Below, in pieces: positions 1 to 11,925 of a stretch of DNA of 64,000 bases. Location of the stretch: positions 272,385,126-272,449,125 of the forward strand of contig OW240913.1 in assembly GCA_933207985.1 (NCBI GenBank), written 5' to 3'. Position numbers and translations under genes: made by a program. The notes beneath the pieces are model-generated. The model saw nothing but the letters and a program-made list of their open reading frames with translations. It was not told the origin of the DNA and did not search any database. Origin of the DNA: Pelobates cultripes (Eukaryota > Chordata > Amphibia > Anura > Pelobatidae). The first letter of the stretch is position 1, and each line of letters starts with the position of its first letter.

Positions 1-238
1 TTTCTCAATGCTTTCCTATGGACGCTCTGCGCGATGGAGGCATAATATGCCTCCAGCGTCTTAGATGTGCCTCTAGTGGCTGTCCAGAAGACAGCCACTA
101 GAGGCTGGCTTAACCCCAAATGTAAACAGCAGTTTCTCTGAAACTGCTATGTTTGCATCTGAAGGGTTAAAACCTGAGGGACCTGGTACCCAGACCACTT
201 CATTGAGCTGAAGATGGGTGACTATAGTGTCCCTTTAA
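1..238. mobile_element. TTAA-type MITE, left end outside the window
   Basis: The right terminus reads GACTATAGTGTCCCTTTAA and ends on a TTAA (235-238), as in piggyBac-like MITEs. The interior shares its 'cagaccacttcattgagctgaag' and 'gacagccactagaggctgg' blocks with the elements at 4899-5289 and 63329-63830, so all three belong to one family. It is inserted at a TTAA inside the L2-type LINE that continues from 239: that LINE's usual text around 'TTAAACTCCTT' resumes immediately. No coding capacity is seen. Superfamily assignment rests on the TTAA target and terminal repeats only. Confidence 0.75.
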
Positions 239-907
239 ACTCCTTCACTGTGTTAACCTCTACCACTTCAGCTGGAACTCTCTCAATAAAGTAATACTTC
301 CTGATATTATTTTGAAACCCTTGCCCCTCTAATTTAAGACTATGTCCTCTTGTTGTGGTAGTTTCTCTTCTTTTAAATATAGTCTCCTCCTTTACTGTGT
401 TGATTCCCTTTATGTATTTAAATGTTTCTATCATATCCCCCCTGTCTCGTCTTTCCTCCAAGCTATACATGTTAAGATCCTTTAACCTTTCCTGGTAAGT
501 TTTATCCCGCAATCCATGAACCAGTTTAGTAGCCCTTCTCTGAACCTCTCTAAGGTATCAATATCCTTCTGAAGATACGGTCTCCAGTACTGCGTACAAT
601 ACTCCAAGTGAGGTCTCACCAGTGTTCTGTACAATGGCATGATCACTTCCCTCTTTCTACTGCTAATACCTCTCCCTATACAACCAAGCATTCTGCTAGC
701 ATTTCCTGCTGCTCTATTACACTGTCTGCCTACTTTTAAGTCATCTGAAATTATTACTCCTAAATCTCTTTCCTCAGATGTTGAGGTTTGGACTCTATCA
801 AATATTCTATATTCTACCCTTAGGCTTTTACATCCAAGATGCGTTATCTTCCACTTATCCACATTAAGATGAATACCAAGAGCAATCCTGTTATTTTCCC
901 TTTTCAC
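239..907 (-). pseudogene. CR1/L2-type LINE, 3' part of pol (fragment)
   Basis: On the minus strand this encodes the C-terminal part of a non-LTR reverse transcriptase, with segments such as RVEYRIFDRVQTSTSEERDL, GRQCNRAAGNASRMLGCIGR and TLVRPHLEYCTQYWRPYLQK. The same segments occur in the plus-strand copy at about 25600-26070. The reading shifts frame near 500, where one phase ends and another carries YQERLKDLNMYSLEERRDRG, so it is inactive. The 3' end of the LINE is cut by the MITE at 1-238, and the 5' part is missing past about 907. Clade (CR1/L2) is from recognition of the protein, not from a search. Confidence 0.8.
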
Positions 908-2595
908 TAATACATTAAGTACAGAATAACAAACGTTACAGACTTAAGCTTACTTTTCTTAATAAATAGTGAAAGCTGTCTTAATATTGATATTGACTGT
1001 TGAATAATATTCCTTGCTAGCCAATTTCTCAGTTGTCTAGGAACAGCCAATCAGGTGCTGACAAGGAAAAAAGTGAACAACTTTAAATTAAAAGAACTAA
1101 GGTACATTTATAAATTGCTTTCACATCCTCCACACCTCACCCATGAATTAACTGCATGTGAAAATAATGGAACAATGCGATTGGCTTGATCAGCCCAACC
1201 AATTGCAATGCTCTTCAGTTTTGATGTGGAACGGTCACTTCCCATCACCAGAAACTAAAACTACTAAACCACTTACTGGAGTAAATAGTACTGCAGAGAT
1301 CAGTAAAAAAACAAAAACAAACAATGTTCACCACAATTCTATGTCATGGGGAGCATCATTGCCCCATGTCCAATTGCCTTTGGGGCTCTCATTTTTGCAA
1401 AAGCATCTGCAAACAATGCCATACACGCTTATCGGACCATGTGTAAGGACCCTGGGTAGTAAATTAATTTACATGCTATGCTCTCACTGTGCCAGCATAG
1501 GATGGCATACAGGGAAATTTTAAAAAAATGAATGGTTCAGATTCTTCTTTTAAAAAAGCACAATTCGTAGATAATATTTTGTTAATTAATGGATTATGCA
1601 AAAATCTCAAACATGACTGCTCCATTTTAAAGTTGGGGTTTATTTCTGTTGCAAATGCATTTTCCTTCTGAAGGATGATGAGTGCTCGCACCCATAATGC
1701 AACACTTCCAACACACTGCTAACTCTCTAGCCTCTATTCTAGAATGACTTCTCTCTTTGCCTCTTTAAGGAGGAAAGTGATTGGTTGAAGGTTTGACTGC
1801 GGCAATGCCTGAGACTCCTCTTTGGCGTGTGAAGCTGGAGTGCTGTAATGTGCACCTTTTCACCTATCCATGAATTTGCAGGTGTTATCTTACTTCTTCT
1901 GACACTTTAATCTATCAGCATGTTTTCTTAATATCATTGTTTTTCATGCAAGTCCCTTTTATTGCTACTTCATAAGGATCATTCCTGAGGACCAAATATT
2001 CGTTTTTGCCAAAGGGGGTTTCCTCCACTAATATTAAAAAGGATTATTGTTCTCTGATTTTGTCCTTAACCTGTGAATGAAAAGGGCAGATTGTTCCGTA
2101 ATTTGGGTGTTGTTTGTGCTTTCAAATATTATGTTGAGGTCAATAGTCCCTTCAGGAAGTGTTCTTCCTTGTTTGCTCAGTTTGGTTGGACATTACTCTC
2201 ACCAACTACTTCAAATCCATGCCGTAAGGTATATGGCCTGGATAATAAACAATGTCACCTTGCATTGTGCTAGTCAGTTATGAGGTCAGTGCAACTTGAC
2301 CTTACGTGGACAGACCCTTAGGTCTCTAGAGGACCCTCTTTCTCAGTGGCAGTGAGATACTAGGTGGCTCAGCTGTTGATAACAGCAGATCTACTGTATG
2401 TATCCTTTTGGCAATATATGAATCAAATGTTAGCACTTCAAAAACTCTTTAAAAGAGAAGTATAGTCAATGGAAACTACCTGCAATGACTGTTAAGCACC
2501 AGAAGTAAAAAACGTTTACGTGCCATACGATCTCCCTTTGGATTGTCTAGTTTCAGCATTGCCCTTTTCACCTACTGTTCCCATATGCCGTACAT
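908..2595. other. No gene recognised
   Basis: AT-rich sequence without a convincing ORF, RNA gene or repeat I can name. Short open frames here have no domain signature. It lies within the presumed first intron of SOBP. Confidence 0.5.
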
Positions 2596-2762
2596 GTTTC
2601 CTCTAGACTGTAAGTTCGTTTGAGCACGGCCCTCATCTACCTGTTGTTCCTGTGTCACTGTGTAACTGTCTCATTTATTGTAAATTCCCCTCCCCCCCTT
2701 TCATAATATTGTAAAGCGCTGCGGAATTAGTTGGCACTATATAAATACCAATAATAATAATG
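2596..2762 (+). repeat. Short retroposon 3' tail with (TAA)n end
   Basis: The block 'tagactgtaagttcg...cataatattgtaaagcgctgcgg...ataaataccaataataataa' is a dispersed vertebrate retroposon 3' end finishing in a TAA microsatellite. The same tail in reverse occurs at 33117-33173, continued after the L1 at 40126. I cannot say whether it is a SINE or a LINE 3' end. Confidence 0.6.
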
Positions 2763-4898
2763 TTTTGTTACAATTATAGGTTTGTCTTGCTTCCTATTGT
2801 ACAGCACACAAGAATATCTTGACGCAATATAAATAATTGTAAATGCATGCGTTTTTTTTTTCACTTGCAAGGACAATTTTGTGTAAGATCAGGGGTTAAA
2901 AACAGCTCTTTCCTTCTCCTGTTAATCAGTTCAGTGTGTAAAGATCCTGTGCCGATTGGCACAGAAAAAAAATGCATTGCTCTGCTTGTCTGTTATCAGG
3001 GAAACCCTAATACTCTGAATGTCTCTCCTGTTTGAATTCATCGTAAGAGAAAGCAAAGCCTTTAAGGTGATGTATAGAGAATGAGTAGACTCGGTGTAAG
3101 AGCAGCAGTATGGAAAAAGGAGTGAAACACACCGAATAATTTTAATAGTATTAAGGGAATAAACACTTAATTCTTTACCCTGAATCAACCAGATAGTTAG
3201 AAAACTGCAGATCTATATCTGTCATGACAGGGTCATTTTCCATTTTCCATATAGAAAGTTTAAAAATAGATATTCTAATATAAAAGAAGAGTGACTGATT
3301 GATAAAGAAAAAACATTAAAATATTTTCAATGGCAAGATGGAAAAATACAAAGAGAAGAAAGGTTAGGGAGAGAGGGTTCAAAAAGAGGTGAAATACTGC
3401 AGGGAAAGAAGTAGCAATTTAGGAAGGATGAGAAAAGAAGAGGAGATTAATGGCGAAACAAAAGTGTGGCAGGAAAAGGCCAAGGATGAGAGACAACTGC
3501 TGCACATAAAAAGATGTGGCAAACGTCCTGCCATCAATGGACTTTTTTAAACAGCATTTATTAGCATTTATTATGATGCCATGCACATAGTCAGGTCTTC
3601 ATATTATCTGCTTCTAAAGATAGTTTATACTGTGTTTATACTGCATTCCTGAACATATCTACTGCACTGACCATGGAAGTGTTTCTGGGGAGTTTAAAAA
3701 GACTTACGATGTCTGCCACCACACTCATCTCCCTTTAAAAGATCCATTCTCTACACAGAGTATGTCAAAGCTTTAGCAAGGCTAACGTCTATACGTTTTC
3801 ACTATTTAAACCTTAAACGGTTTTGTACAGGTTTAATTATTGTTTCCCTTTAATCACATAGATTATGTTACATTTTCCTTGCTCCATTGAACAGCATTTT
3901 TGCCTAATAAGGATCATGCAATCATTAATCTGTTACCAGAGCAATAGTTGCATGTATAATTACTTTGCAATGAAAGAGAAATTGCCATGCTATGCTTATA
4001 ATAGTTACAAGGATATCCAGGTTGTACATGAAAAGATCTGTGTTTTCCTAATCTGTGGTAAACTGCGTGGTTATATCCTGCTTGTGTGGCCTTCGAACCC
4101 AAACCATTTATAAATATTGCCACATGAAGATACATACTTCAGCAAAGGAAGCAGAATACTGCTGTCTGCCGATTCCACGCTTTAACAAAGCAGTATAATC
4201 AGCTGGCTACAACGAAGAGGGGTTTTACATTCAGAAACTGACACAAACATGCAGGTAAGGATGTAAGTAATGAGGAAAAGGTACCATTTAATGAGGCACT
4301 AGTGTTTGCCTGGGCTAGTGTCTATGTCAACTATTATGACAAAAGATTACACCTCCCAACATTTCATACTGACACATGGAGTAGTTATAATATAGGGCAA
4401 GATTGGTGATGCCTTGGGCTGTCTAAAGTCATGGGAGTTGTAATTCTCTGGGGAGTTAATTTTTCAACACCCTTTTACATACCTCACAATATTCCGAATG
4501 GACAAAGTGGGAGGTTTTCATTTTAGGGGTGTGAAGGTGAGGTGGTGAGATATCCTAGGTTACTTACAAATGTAAGCAATTTATTAAACTAAAATGTAGT
4601 TTAGAACAAGAACGATGTATCTTATTTACAGAGACGGTGAATACACTTATTGTAGTTTAAAGACATATGACTGTATTATTGCTGTGAAAGCTCTGTTATA
4701 CACTCAGAAACACCAACAAAATGGAGCTCATAGAATATAAGGACATTACCATAGAAAAGAGGGATGTGGGCTGAAAAAGAGGACTGTCCCTCCTAAATAG
4801 GGAGAGTTGGGAGGTATGCTTTTATAGGAGGTGTAACTAAAGGAGATGCAGTACTGCAAATTGCTATTTGACTTTATTAACAAAAGTCAAATGTACGA
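2763..4898. other. No gene recognised
   Basis: AT-rich non-coding sequence, including a purine-rich stretch at about 3290-3500. Nothing with domain or RNA-gene signature was found. Confidence 0.5.
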
Positions 4899-5289
4899 TT
4901 AAAGGACCACTATAGTGCCAGGAAAACAAACTTGTTTTTCTGGCACTATAGTGCCCTGAGGGTGCCCCCACCCTGAAGGTCCCACTCCTGCCGGGCTGAA
5001 GGGGGAGGAAAGGGGTCAAACACTCACCTTTCTCCAGCGCTGGGCTCCCTCGGCGCTGGGGACTCTCCTCCTCCTTCGGTCGTCATCGGCTGAATGCGCA
5101 TGCGCGTCTCACTATGAAAATCACAGTGAGAAGCGCGGAAGCGCCTCGAAAGGCTGTCAATGAGACAGCCACTAGAGGCTGGATTAACCCTAATGTAAAC
5201 ATAGCAGGCAGGGTTAATCCTAGAGGGACCTGGCACCCAGACCACTCCATTGAGCTGAAGTTGTCTGGGTGCCTATAGTGGTCCTTTAA
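4899..5289. mobile_element. TTAA-type MITE (391 bp)
   Basis: Bounded by TTAA at 4899-4902 and 5286-5289. Terminal inverted repeats are TTAAAGGACCACTATAG on the left and CTATAGTGGTCCTTTAA on the right. A subterminal palindrome 'ctatagtgccaggaaaac...tggcactatag' is next to the left end. It is the same family as 63329-63830 but in opposite orientation. Non-autonomous, with no ORF of note. Confidence 0.85.
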
Positions 5290-5570
5290 AGGTACACTAT
5301 AACAGTCCCCAGGTGGTGCCTGGTGAAAATCTGTGAAACTGTCTGTAAACGGTATGACACCTACATTTCCGTGTTGGTGCTCTTGGTCCTCCTATTCTTA
5401 GTTGATTAGATATAGTGTAAGTTTATACTTCTATATTATTATACCAGTAAGCTGACACGCTCACCCAATAGATACTGCCTAAACTTGGTATGACAGTGTG
5501 GGCACCAAAACACAGCAAGGTATGTATTAACCATATTATAGTGGTTATGGTACCTAGAGTGTCTCTTTAA
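5286..5570. mobile_element. Second TTAA-type MITE, sharing a TTAA with its neighbour
   Basis: Starts at the same TTAA that ends the preceding element (TTAAAGGTACACTATAACAG) and ends with GTGTCTCTTTAA at 5567-5570. The termini are imperfect inverted repeats. The interior differs from the neighbour, so this is a different family inserted back-to-back at one TTAA. Non-coding. Confidence 0.7.
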
Positions 5571-6019
5571 AGCAAACACACATTTATTCCAGCTCAGAAA
5601 CAAGTTACTATGAAGAGAGAATGGCATAGTTCAAATAACACCAGATACGCAAACAAGCTGTACATGTAAGCATCAGAAGCACAATGCTAAAAAATATTCA
5701 GAAAATTAACTTAGTGATATGCAGCTCTGCTATGAAAAGTAGTAAATGGCAGATAACATAAACAAGAGCATATATATATATATACATATATATATATACA
5801 CATACAAGCGAAATTCGATCAAGATATTATTGGGAAAAATCCCTATGACTAGATGTGCAATGCTTTAAAGTTAATGTCTCATGATGCTCAGCAGTCAGAG
5901 CTCTTCTATCAATCACACTAAAACCAGTAGCAACTGATCCAACATGGCTGTTCGGCCAAATAAAAAGTGAAATTTTCTAGAAAATAAAATTTAAAAATGC
6001 ATAAAATTTAAGAAAATTA
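5571..6019. other. Non-coding gap with TA/CA microsatellite
   Basis: Contains a (TA)n/(CA) microsatellite at about 5769-5805 and otherwise unremarkable AT-rich sequence. Confidence 0.6.
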
Positions 6020-6558
6020 TTAAAGGGACACTATAGGCACCAAAACAACTTTAGATTAGTGAGGCAGTTTTTATGTATAGATCATGCCCCTGCGGTCTCA
6101 TTGTTCTCTTCCATTTTGGAGTTAAATCACTTTTGTTTCTGTTTATACAGCCGTAGGCACACCTCCCCTGACTGTGACTGACACAGCCTATTTGAAAAAA
6201 AAGGTTTCATTTTTTGAGACATTAACTTTCTTTAGAAGTTTATATCTCCTGCTATGTAAATTGAACTTTAATCTCACACAGGAGATTCCCACAGGGTCTA
6301 AGAGGCAATTAACAGAGCAGATAATAAGCAAATCTAAATTAAACAAAGTATGCAACAAAATAAGTTTAAACATTAGATCTCTCTTTACAGGAAGTATTTA
6401 GGAAGGCTGTGTGAGTATTGAGCAGGGAGGCTTGACTAGGGCTGCATAAACAAAGTGATTTACCACCTAAATGGCAGAGAATTGAGAAATGAGGCTGCAG
6501 GGGCATGATTTATACACCAAAAGCTAGAGTTGGTTTGGTGTCTATAGTTTCCCTTTAA
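6020..6558. mobile_element. TTAA-type foldback MITE (539 bp)
   Basis: TTAA at 6020-6023 and 6555-6558 bound termini TTAAAGGGACACTATAGGC and (reverse complement) TTAAAGGGAAACTATAGAC. The similarity between the two ends runs far inside: 'atcatgcccctgcggtctcatt' on the left matches the complement of 'aatgaggctgcaggggcatgat' on the right, and the cagcc/tgtgac blocks are also mirrored. The whole element can therefore fold into a long hairpin. No coding capacity. Confidence 0.8.
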
Positions 6559-7149
6559 GTTTAATTAAAGTAAAAAACTTTTTTTTCTTAAAAAACCATG
6601 AAATGATAATGTGATGGCAGTTGTACTTTAAGTCTTTAAAGGATAAGCATCATGCAAAAAATACTTCAGAAACATCCAGCGTGCCAAAAGAGAAAGTAAC
6701 GTTTCAAAGCTGGCTGACTCACTCTCTAACGAGGTATTCCTTAAGAATAAAATATAGGCATAATATATTGAACTTGTTTTTAGCTGTCTGTCTTTTTTCC
6801 ATTTTTGCTGCTTATAATAGTAGATCATTTAAGTTATACACCAATATACGCCAGTGCTGTATTAATAGTGATAGTTCTAGTAATCAGCTAAAGTGATACA
6901 TATCTGGTACCTAGGAGATAATAGCCCAGTCTAAGCATGATCCTGCTTTGTACCTATAAGCAGTGGATTCACGATAGCATTATTATTCTAGAAAGTGTTC
7001 TGTTTGAGGACCTATAGTATGTTACTCTGGCTCATTAGAGAATCGGTTAAACTGCTTTCCCTGACAAAATCTCCCAATTATAATGTCAAAATGACTAATA
7101 CTCATCACACTACCTTTGTGTTTTTATATGTTCGTATTTTGCTAAGCTT
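6559..7149. other. No gene recognised
   Basis: AT-rich sequence without a recognisable feature. Confidence 0.5.
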
Positions 7150-7345
7150 TAAAAAATGAATGAACACCACACTAGTGAATTGTACTTTTTGTTTTTTATC
7201 GGGACTGACAGAAATTATTTTACAGGCAGGCCTTCGAGAGTGCTACATGACCTGAGGATGAGAGCATTGACTGTCTGTAAAATATAACCTGTCAGTCCCA
7301 ATAAAAACATATCAGCAGCTATTGAAGTGCTCATTCATTTTGCAC
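7150..7345. repeat. Imperfect inverted repeat (foldback), about 195 bp
   Basis: The left arm includes GGGACTGACAG at 7201-7211 followed by TTATTTTACAG. The right arm carries the complement CTGTAAAATATAACCTGTCAGTCCC at about 7275-7299. The symmetry extends outward through 'tttttatc/aataaaaaca' and 'aatgaatga/tcattcatt'. It may be a non-autonomous DNA element, but no target duplication was established. Confidence 0.55.
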
Positions 7346-9238
7346 AATTTCAGCTGAATTGACAAAGCTCGAGATCTTATTTTCCAAGACTTCACAGACT
7401 GACTTTACAAAACGCAGGAAGTCATACCTAACCAGCTTTTAATGCCACGTAACTGACATTTTTTTTTCTCTTTTTATACAGTCCTGGTACTCTATCATTT
7501 GAGCTAGCAAGCACTATCCTGCATTGAAGTCTTAATATCAGGGATGATTTTAATGATCGAAGACAAACTATTTGTCTCTAGCTATATAAGGTGTGGGGAT
7601 ATAGCTTTTAAACTTTTTAAAACAGCTTTATTTTCAAAGTTCCAGTTGGGCTATTTAACAGAACATTCTAAGCACGCTAACCACTACCCATTTTCCATTG
7701 TAGTGTTAATGGTGCAAAAAGATTTTGGTTGATATAAACCAATTTTTTGTTTAACCAGTTTTGAATGGCTTGACAAATAAAGACCTTTCTCAGCATCTGT
7801 AGCCTGGCCACAGTACTGTAGCAGATAATACAGTAATGTCACATCCACGCTACCCATCAAAAGCTGCCCAACCTTTCATGCCAATGTGGTCACTGCATGT
7901 CATGCCCTGTCCAATGTCATTTCTTCCCTTTCCATGGTCCAATCAAATTCCAGAAGCATTTGATTGACTGTGCTCCCCAGCTCAGAGCTCATATGCGCGC
8001 TTCGATCCTGGGGCGAGTGGAGATTGGGCAAGGGAGGATGGGAGAGAATTAGAAAAATAGAAAATGGACGCACAATAAAGAATATGGGGAGGCGGGGATG
8101 GTGTGGAAGGCTGCCAGAAGGCAGGAGGGAGGGAAGACAGAAGCTTCCCTTTGCAGAAATCTTGGTATACCTACTACTATGACACCTTCTAAAAGCAGAA
8201 GTGGTCATGGTTGGAGCAACCCTTTAATGTATGGTGTAAAAATGGATTTTGTATTTCTGTGCAAATTTTCGAACCTGTAATTCTCACCCTCATAAAGATT
8301 TTTTTTTATTTTTGTAATTCTTTTTGAATGAATTAAAGCAAAAATAAAATTCTGCATAATTGTTTATTTTCGGTATCTCTGAGCAGCAATCGATACAAAA
8401 CAAAGTGCAGTCTAGTACTAATGTCATGTGACTGCTACGCATTGTTGCATTCTGAATAAATGTCATAATTAGTTAGTAGTACTGGAGTTAAACAGTTAAT
8501 TTCACTAACAATTATGCATTGCTGAATTTACTATATGGCTCATTGAAAAAGTGTGGTTTTCAAATGTATTTTAATGAATGATTTTAATATAAATGTAGCA
8601 CTCAACCTTAAATCACTAGTACAGATTTAACACCCCCTCATCATCTCTCTCAAACCATCTCATGTCTGAAAGTGGACAGGCTAATGGAGAACTTTAACTG
8701 AGCTGCAAAAGAGGGACCAGGCTGTAGGCACCAGGTAAGCCCTGAATTTTGTCATAGCAATTGAAAACTGTCTGACATAAATAAGCGGGATGACTCCCAC
8801 GGACATTTTACACCAATGATCCTACAATGATCTGTAGTGGTTAGGGTGCTTAGACACATCATCCATGAGACACATCATCCATACTCTATTTGAGCATCTC
8901 CCTTTAACTGTTCATATATTGTTTGACAAATGTTTGCACATTAGTAATTGTATTAATCAATTAAGCTGAGCAGGTGCTATGTCAAGAGAATACAGATGCA
9001 TTTTATTTATGTATTTCCAGTTTGCCCTTTAATAAACAGAATCTGATAGTTCCATGAGGACTCACATTACATACGCCATAATTTCTGTTATTAATTGTGT
9101 TATTCCTGACTGTAATTCCTTAAATTATAAGAGAAGTGAGGCATAAATAAATAAAGGACAGAACATGCTTTGTACATTTGTACATCAGGCTGAAAGCTCA
9201 CAGCAGTATCAAACCACAAAACTTGACATGCCTTTACC
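7346..9238. other. No gene recognised
   Basis: Non-coding. A degraded MITE-like fragment may lie at about 8700-8900 ('gtaggcaccaggtaagc', 'gtagtggttagggtgct'), but its ends cannot be defined. The purine-rich ORFs around 7960-8280 have no domain signature. Confidence 0.4.
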
Positions 9239-9946
9239 TTGAAGGGATTCTATAGTGTTAGGAATACATCTCTGTATTCACAACACTATAGAGCCCTCTG
9301 GTCTCGATTCCAGAGCTGATGTCTCTCGGCACTAGGTCGGCGCTCCGTCTTCTCCGATGGGGTGGGGCTAATGTGCGTGCGCAGCCAGCGCTGCAAGCGC
9401 ATTAGACCCCCTGCCCTCCCCCCATAGGAAAGCATTCATTGTTTCAATACTTTCCTATGGGGATTTTACTCATGCTGGATGTCTTCATACAGAGCATCCA
9501 GAGGACATCCAACATCATTTGGACTATAGAGCCCTCTGGTCTCCATTTCAGAGCTGATGTCTCTTGGCACTAGGTCGGCGCTCCGTCTTCTCCGATGGGG
9601 TGGGGCTAATGTGCGTGCGCGGCCAGCGCAGCAAGCGCATTAAACCCCCTGCCCTCCCCCCATAGGAAAGCATTCATTGTTTCAATACTTTCCTATGGGG
9701 ATTTTACTCATGCTGGATGTCTTCATACAGAGCATCCAGAGGACATCCAGCATCATTTGGACTACCTAGAGTCTGTTAGCAGTCAGAGAAAGTGGCTATC
9801 TGATTGGCAGCCACTAGCGGCAGTCTTAGTCCTGCAATGTAATTATTGCATATTTTAGAAAACTGCTATGATTTACATTACAGGACTAAGTGGGACAGGG
9901 ACACCGCAACCAGAACACTTCAATGAGACTATAGTATCACTTTTAA
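9239..9946. mobile_element. TTAA-type MITE with an internal 238-bp tandem duplication
   Basis: The left terminus has GGGATTCTATAGTGTTAGG and the right terminus ACTATAGTATCACTTTTAA, ending on TTAA 9943-9946; the left target is decayed to TTGA. The interior carries two near-identical direct copies with a 238-bp period, 9286-9523 and 9524-about 9762. Both start at 'ctatagagccctctggtct' and contain the same GC-rich block (ggtcggcgctccgtcttctc, gcgcattagacc or gcgcattaaacc). Confidence 0.7.
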
Positions 9947-10179
9947 GTTGCACCATCACTTCTCTTAAAGAGGACAGTACCTATCTCTTCACCCTATTGA
10001 AGCATTACTGAATCACTCACATGGGTAAGCAGTTCAATGGAGAAAAGTAAAAAGTATGTCAATGTAATGTCCTGCTTTTTTATGAGCAGGTCTAAAAATT
10101 TGCCTTCCTGTCCAAAACAATAGGTCTTTCCATAACACTGTAGGCTACCAACCCACAATGCAGAAAACACAATAAAAGG

Positions 10180-10510
10180 CCTGCAAATGACGAAGCTCGA
10201 CTCCCTACCTTTCCACAGCTTGAGAAATGCACCATACAGTCTTAAAACAACTGCAAACAATTTCCAGAATGGCTCCAAAACTCGATGCAAAAGCCGCTCC
10301 AACACCTCCACACTCGACGCCACATGCTACCCACAGGCTCCAGCATGCAGGGGGCAGTGCTATAAACCTCCCAGGTGCAATGCATCCTGGGGAAACTTGC
10401 TTTGTATTGCGAAAAAAAATTGTAAACCGAGGCATTATTTTCAATGGATTTTCATTTGTAAACCGAAAATTATGTTAACCAAGGCGTTTGTAAACCCAGG
10501 TCCCACTGTA
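10180..10510. mobile_element. Fragment of a non-autonomous DNA element
   Basis: The right end contains 'ttgtaaaccgaggcatt...aaggcgtttgtaaacccaggtcccactgta', a dispersed repeat terminus I recognise from vertebrate genomes. The left boundary and superfamily are not determined. Short ORFs in this stretch are not credible genes. Confidence 0.4.
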
Positions 10511-10857
10511 TTTACATTATTTATTTATTTTCTTACTTAATGTTTATTGAGTTTTCCATATGGAAATACTTGAGGGAATGCACAAAGAAGAAGGCTATCT
10601 AAATAAAACCATGGGAGGGTTGGTTACGTTACAGTGGGTTATAATGTTTATTATTTTTTATTATTATTTCTTAGTAAACCGTGCAGGTTACTTATCAAAA
10701 TAATTTTAAGAAATATAGATTTTGTTTAGAAGTTAAAAAAAAAAAAAAAGTTCAAAGTGCAAACATCACCAAGCTTCTACAAGCAAACTTCCAGTGCATC
10801 CTCTATTATTGCCATGTACTAAGGATAAAGGTCAGAATTTGATATTAAGGTTATATT
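10511..10857. other. No gene recognised
   Basis: AT-rich, with a poly(A) run at about 10737-10750. No gene or definable repeat. Confidence 0.5.
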
Positions 10858-11645
10858 ATCTAGTACAGGGATAGGCAACCTTTTAGCAGTACTGTGCCAA
10901 AATAAGATTGTCAAGTGCTGTAGCACGCCGGTCCTAGTTTTTTACATTGAGGTGTGTATGTTGCCGTATTCTGCTTGGTTTATTTATACTGCAGTTGTTT
11001 GTATCGTATTTGTGTGTATATGAGCTGTTATAGTGTATATGTTCATGAGTAGCTTGTGGTATTGTGTATGATACCTATGAATGTCGGCTGTGTATGGGGG
11101 CTGCTTGTGGAATTGTGTTTGTGGATGATATATCACATTGTGTGTTTGGTGGGTTGTGTATGTGTAGGGATGCTTGGGGTATTGCATGTGAATGGCTGCT
11201 TGTGGGGTTGTGTGCGTGTATTTTGTTTGTTAGTGGTGTTTTATTTGTGTGGACTGTGTGTGTGTTTGTGTGTGAGCTGTTTGTATTATTAGTATGAGAG
11301 GATGTGGATGTCTTCCCTGGGGTCCAGTGGGGACCGTGCTGGCCAGGTACAGGTCAAGGACAGGAACTGTGATAGCTGCTGCAGGCTGCTCTACTCCAGT
11401 GCGGATTCCCATATACAAGTGCTGGGAGGAAGTGGTCTGAGATCACTTCCTTTACGTGCTGCAATGCATAAAATGAGGATTGTGATTCACCACCTTTTCA
11501 CATTAGCAGATATCTGAAGTTCCACTGGGACTCCTGATAGGCCATAGAGGCCTGTTTAGCTCTAACAGCCTTGAGTGCCATGCAAAGATACCTCGAGTGC
11601 CATGCATGGCACACGCACCATAGGTTGCCTACCCCTGATCTAGTA
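10858..11645. mobile_element. hAT-type MITE, copy 1 (with 8-bp target duplication)
   Basis: The element runs 10866-11637, with ends CAGGGATAGGCAACCT and AGGTTGCCTACCCCTG. It is flanked on both sides by the identical 8-bp ATCTAGTA (10858-10865 and 11638-11645), the duplication length expected for hAT transposons. The interior is TG-rich low-complexity DNA, which explains the valine/cysteine-rich open frames seen there. No transposase is encoded. Confidence 0.85.
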
Positions 11646-11925
11646 AGTGTCCCAGAAATGGCCCCTGTCCGACTTTTCAGGGAAACCAAGGAAATCCCAT
11701 AGAACCATGGTGCAAGTGTCTCCTTGAGCTCGTGTTGGGGCATAAAAGAATACTGTACATACAAGTTCTTCTGTCGTTTTCTATGCAAGCATGATTACTG
11801 GATTTAAGTGCAACTTGCATTTTAGTACTGCACGCATTTGCTTTGAGTGAACATGCTTTATTTGCCTGTAATGTCCCCCATATTTCAGTGAAATGTGACT
11901 GAAAGTCCCTTCATGACTTAATGCA

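Noticed and set aside
11056..11297. Val/Cys-rich membrane-like open frames (also 13459-14287)
   Set aside because: TG-rich interior of the hAT MITEs; no conservation of frame between the two copies.
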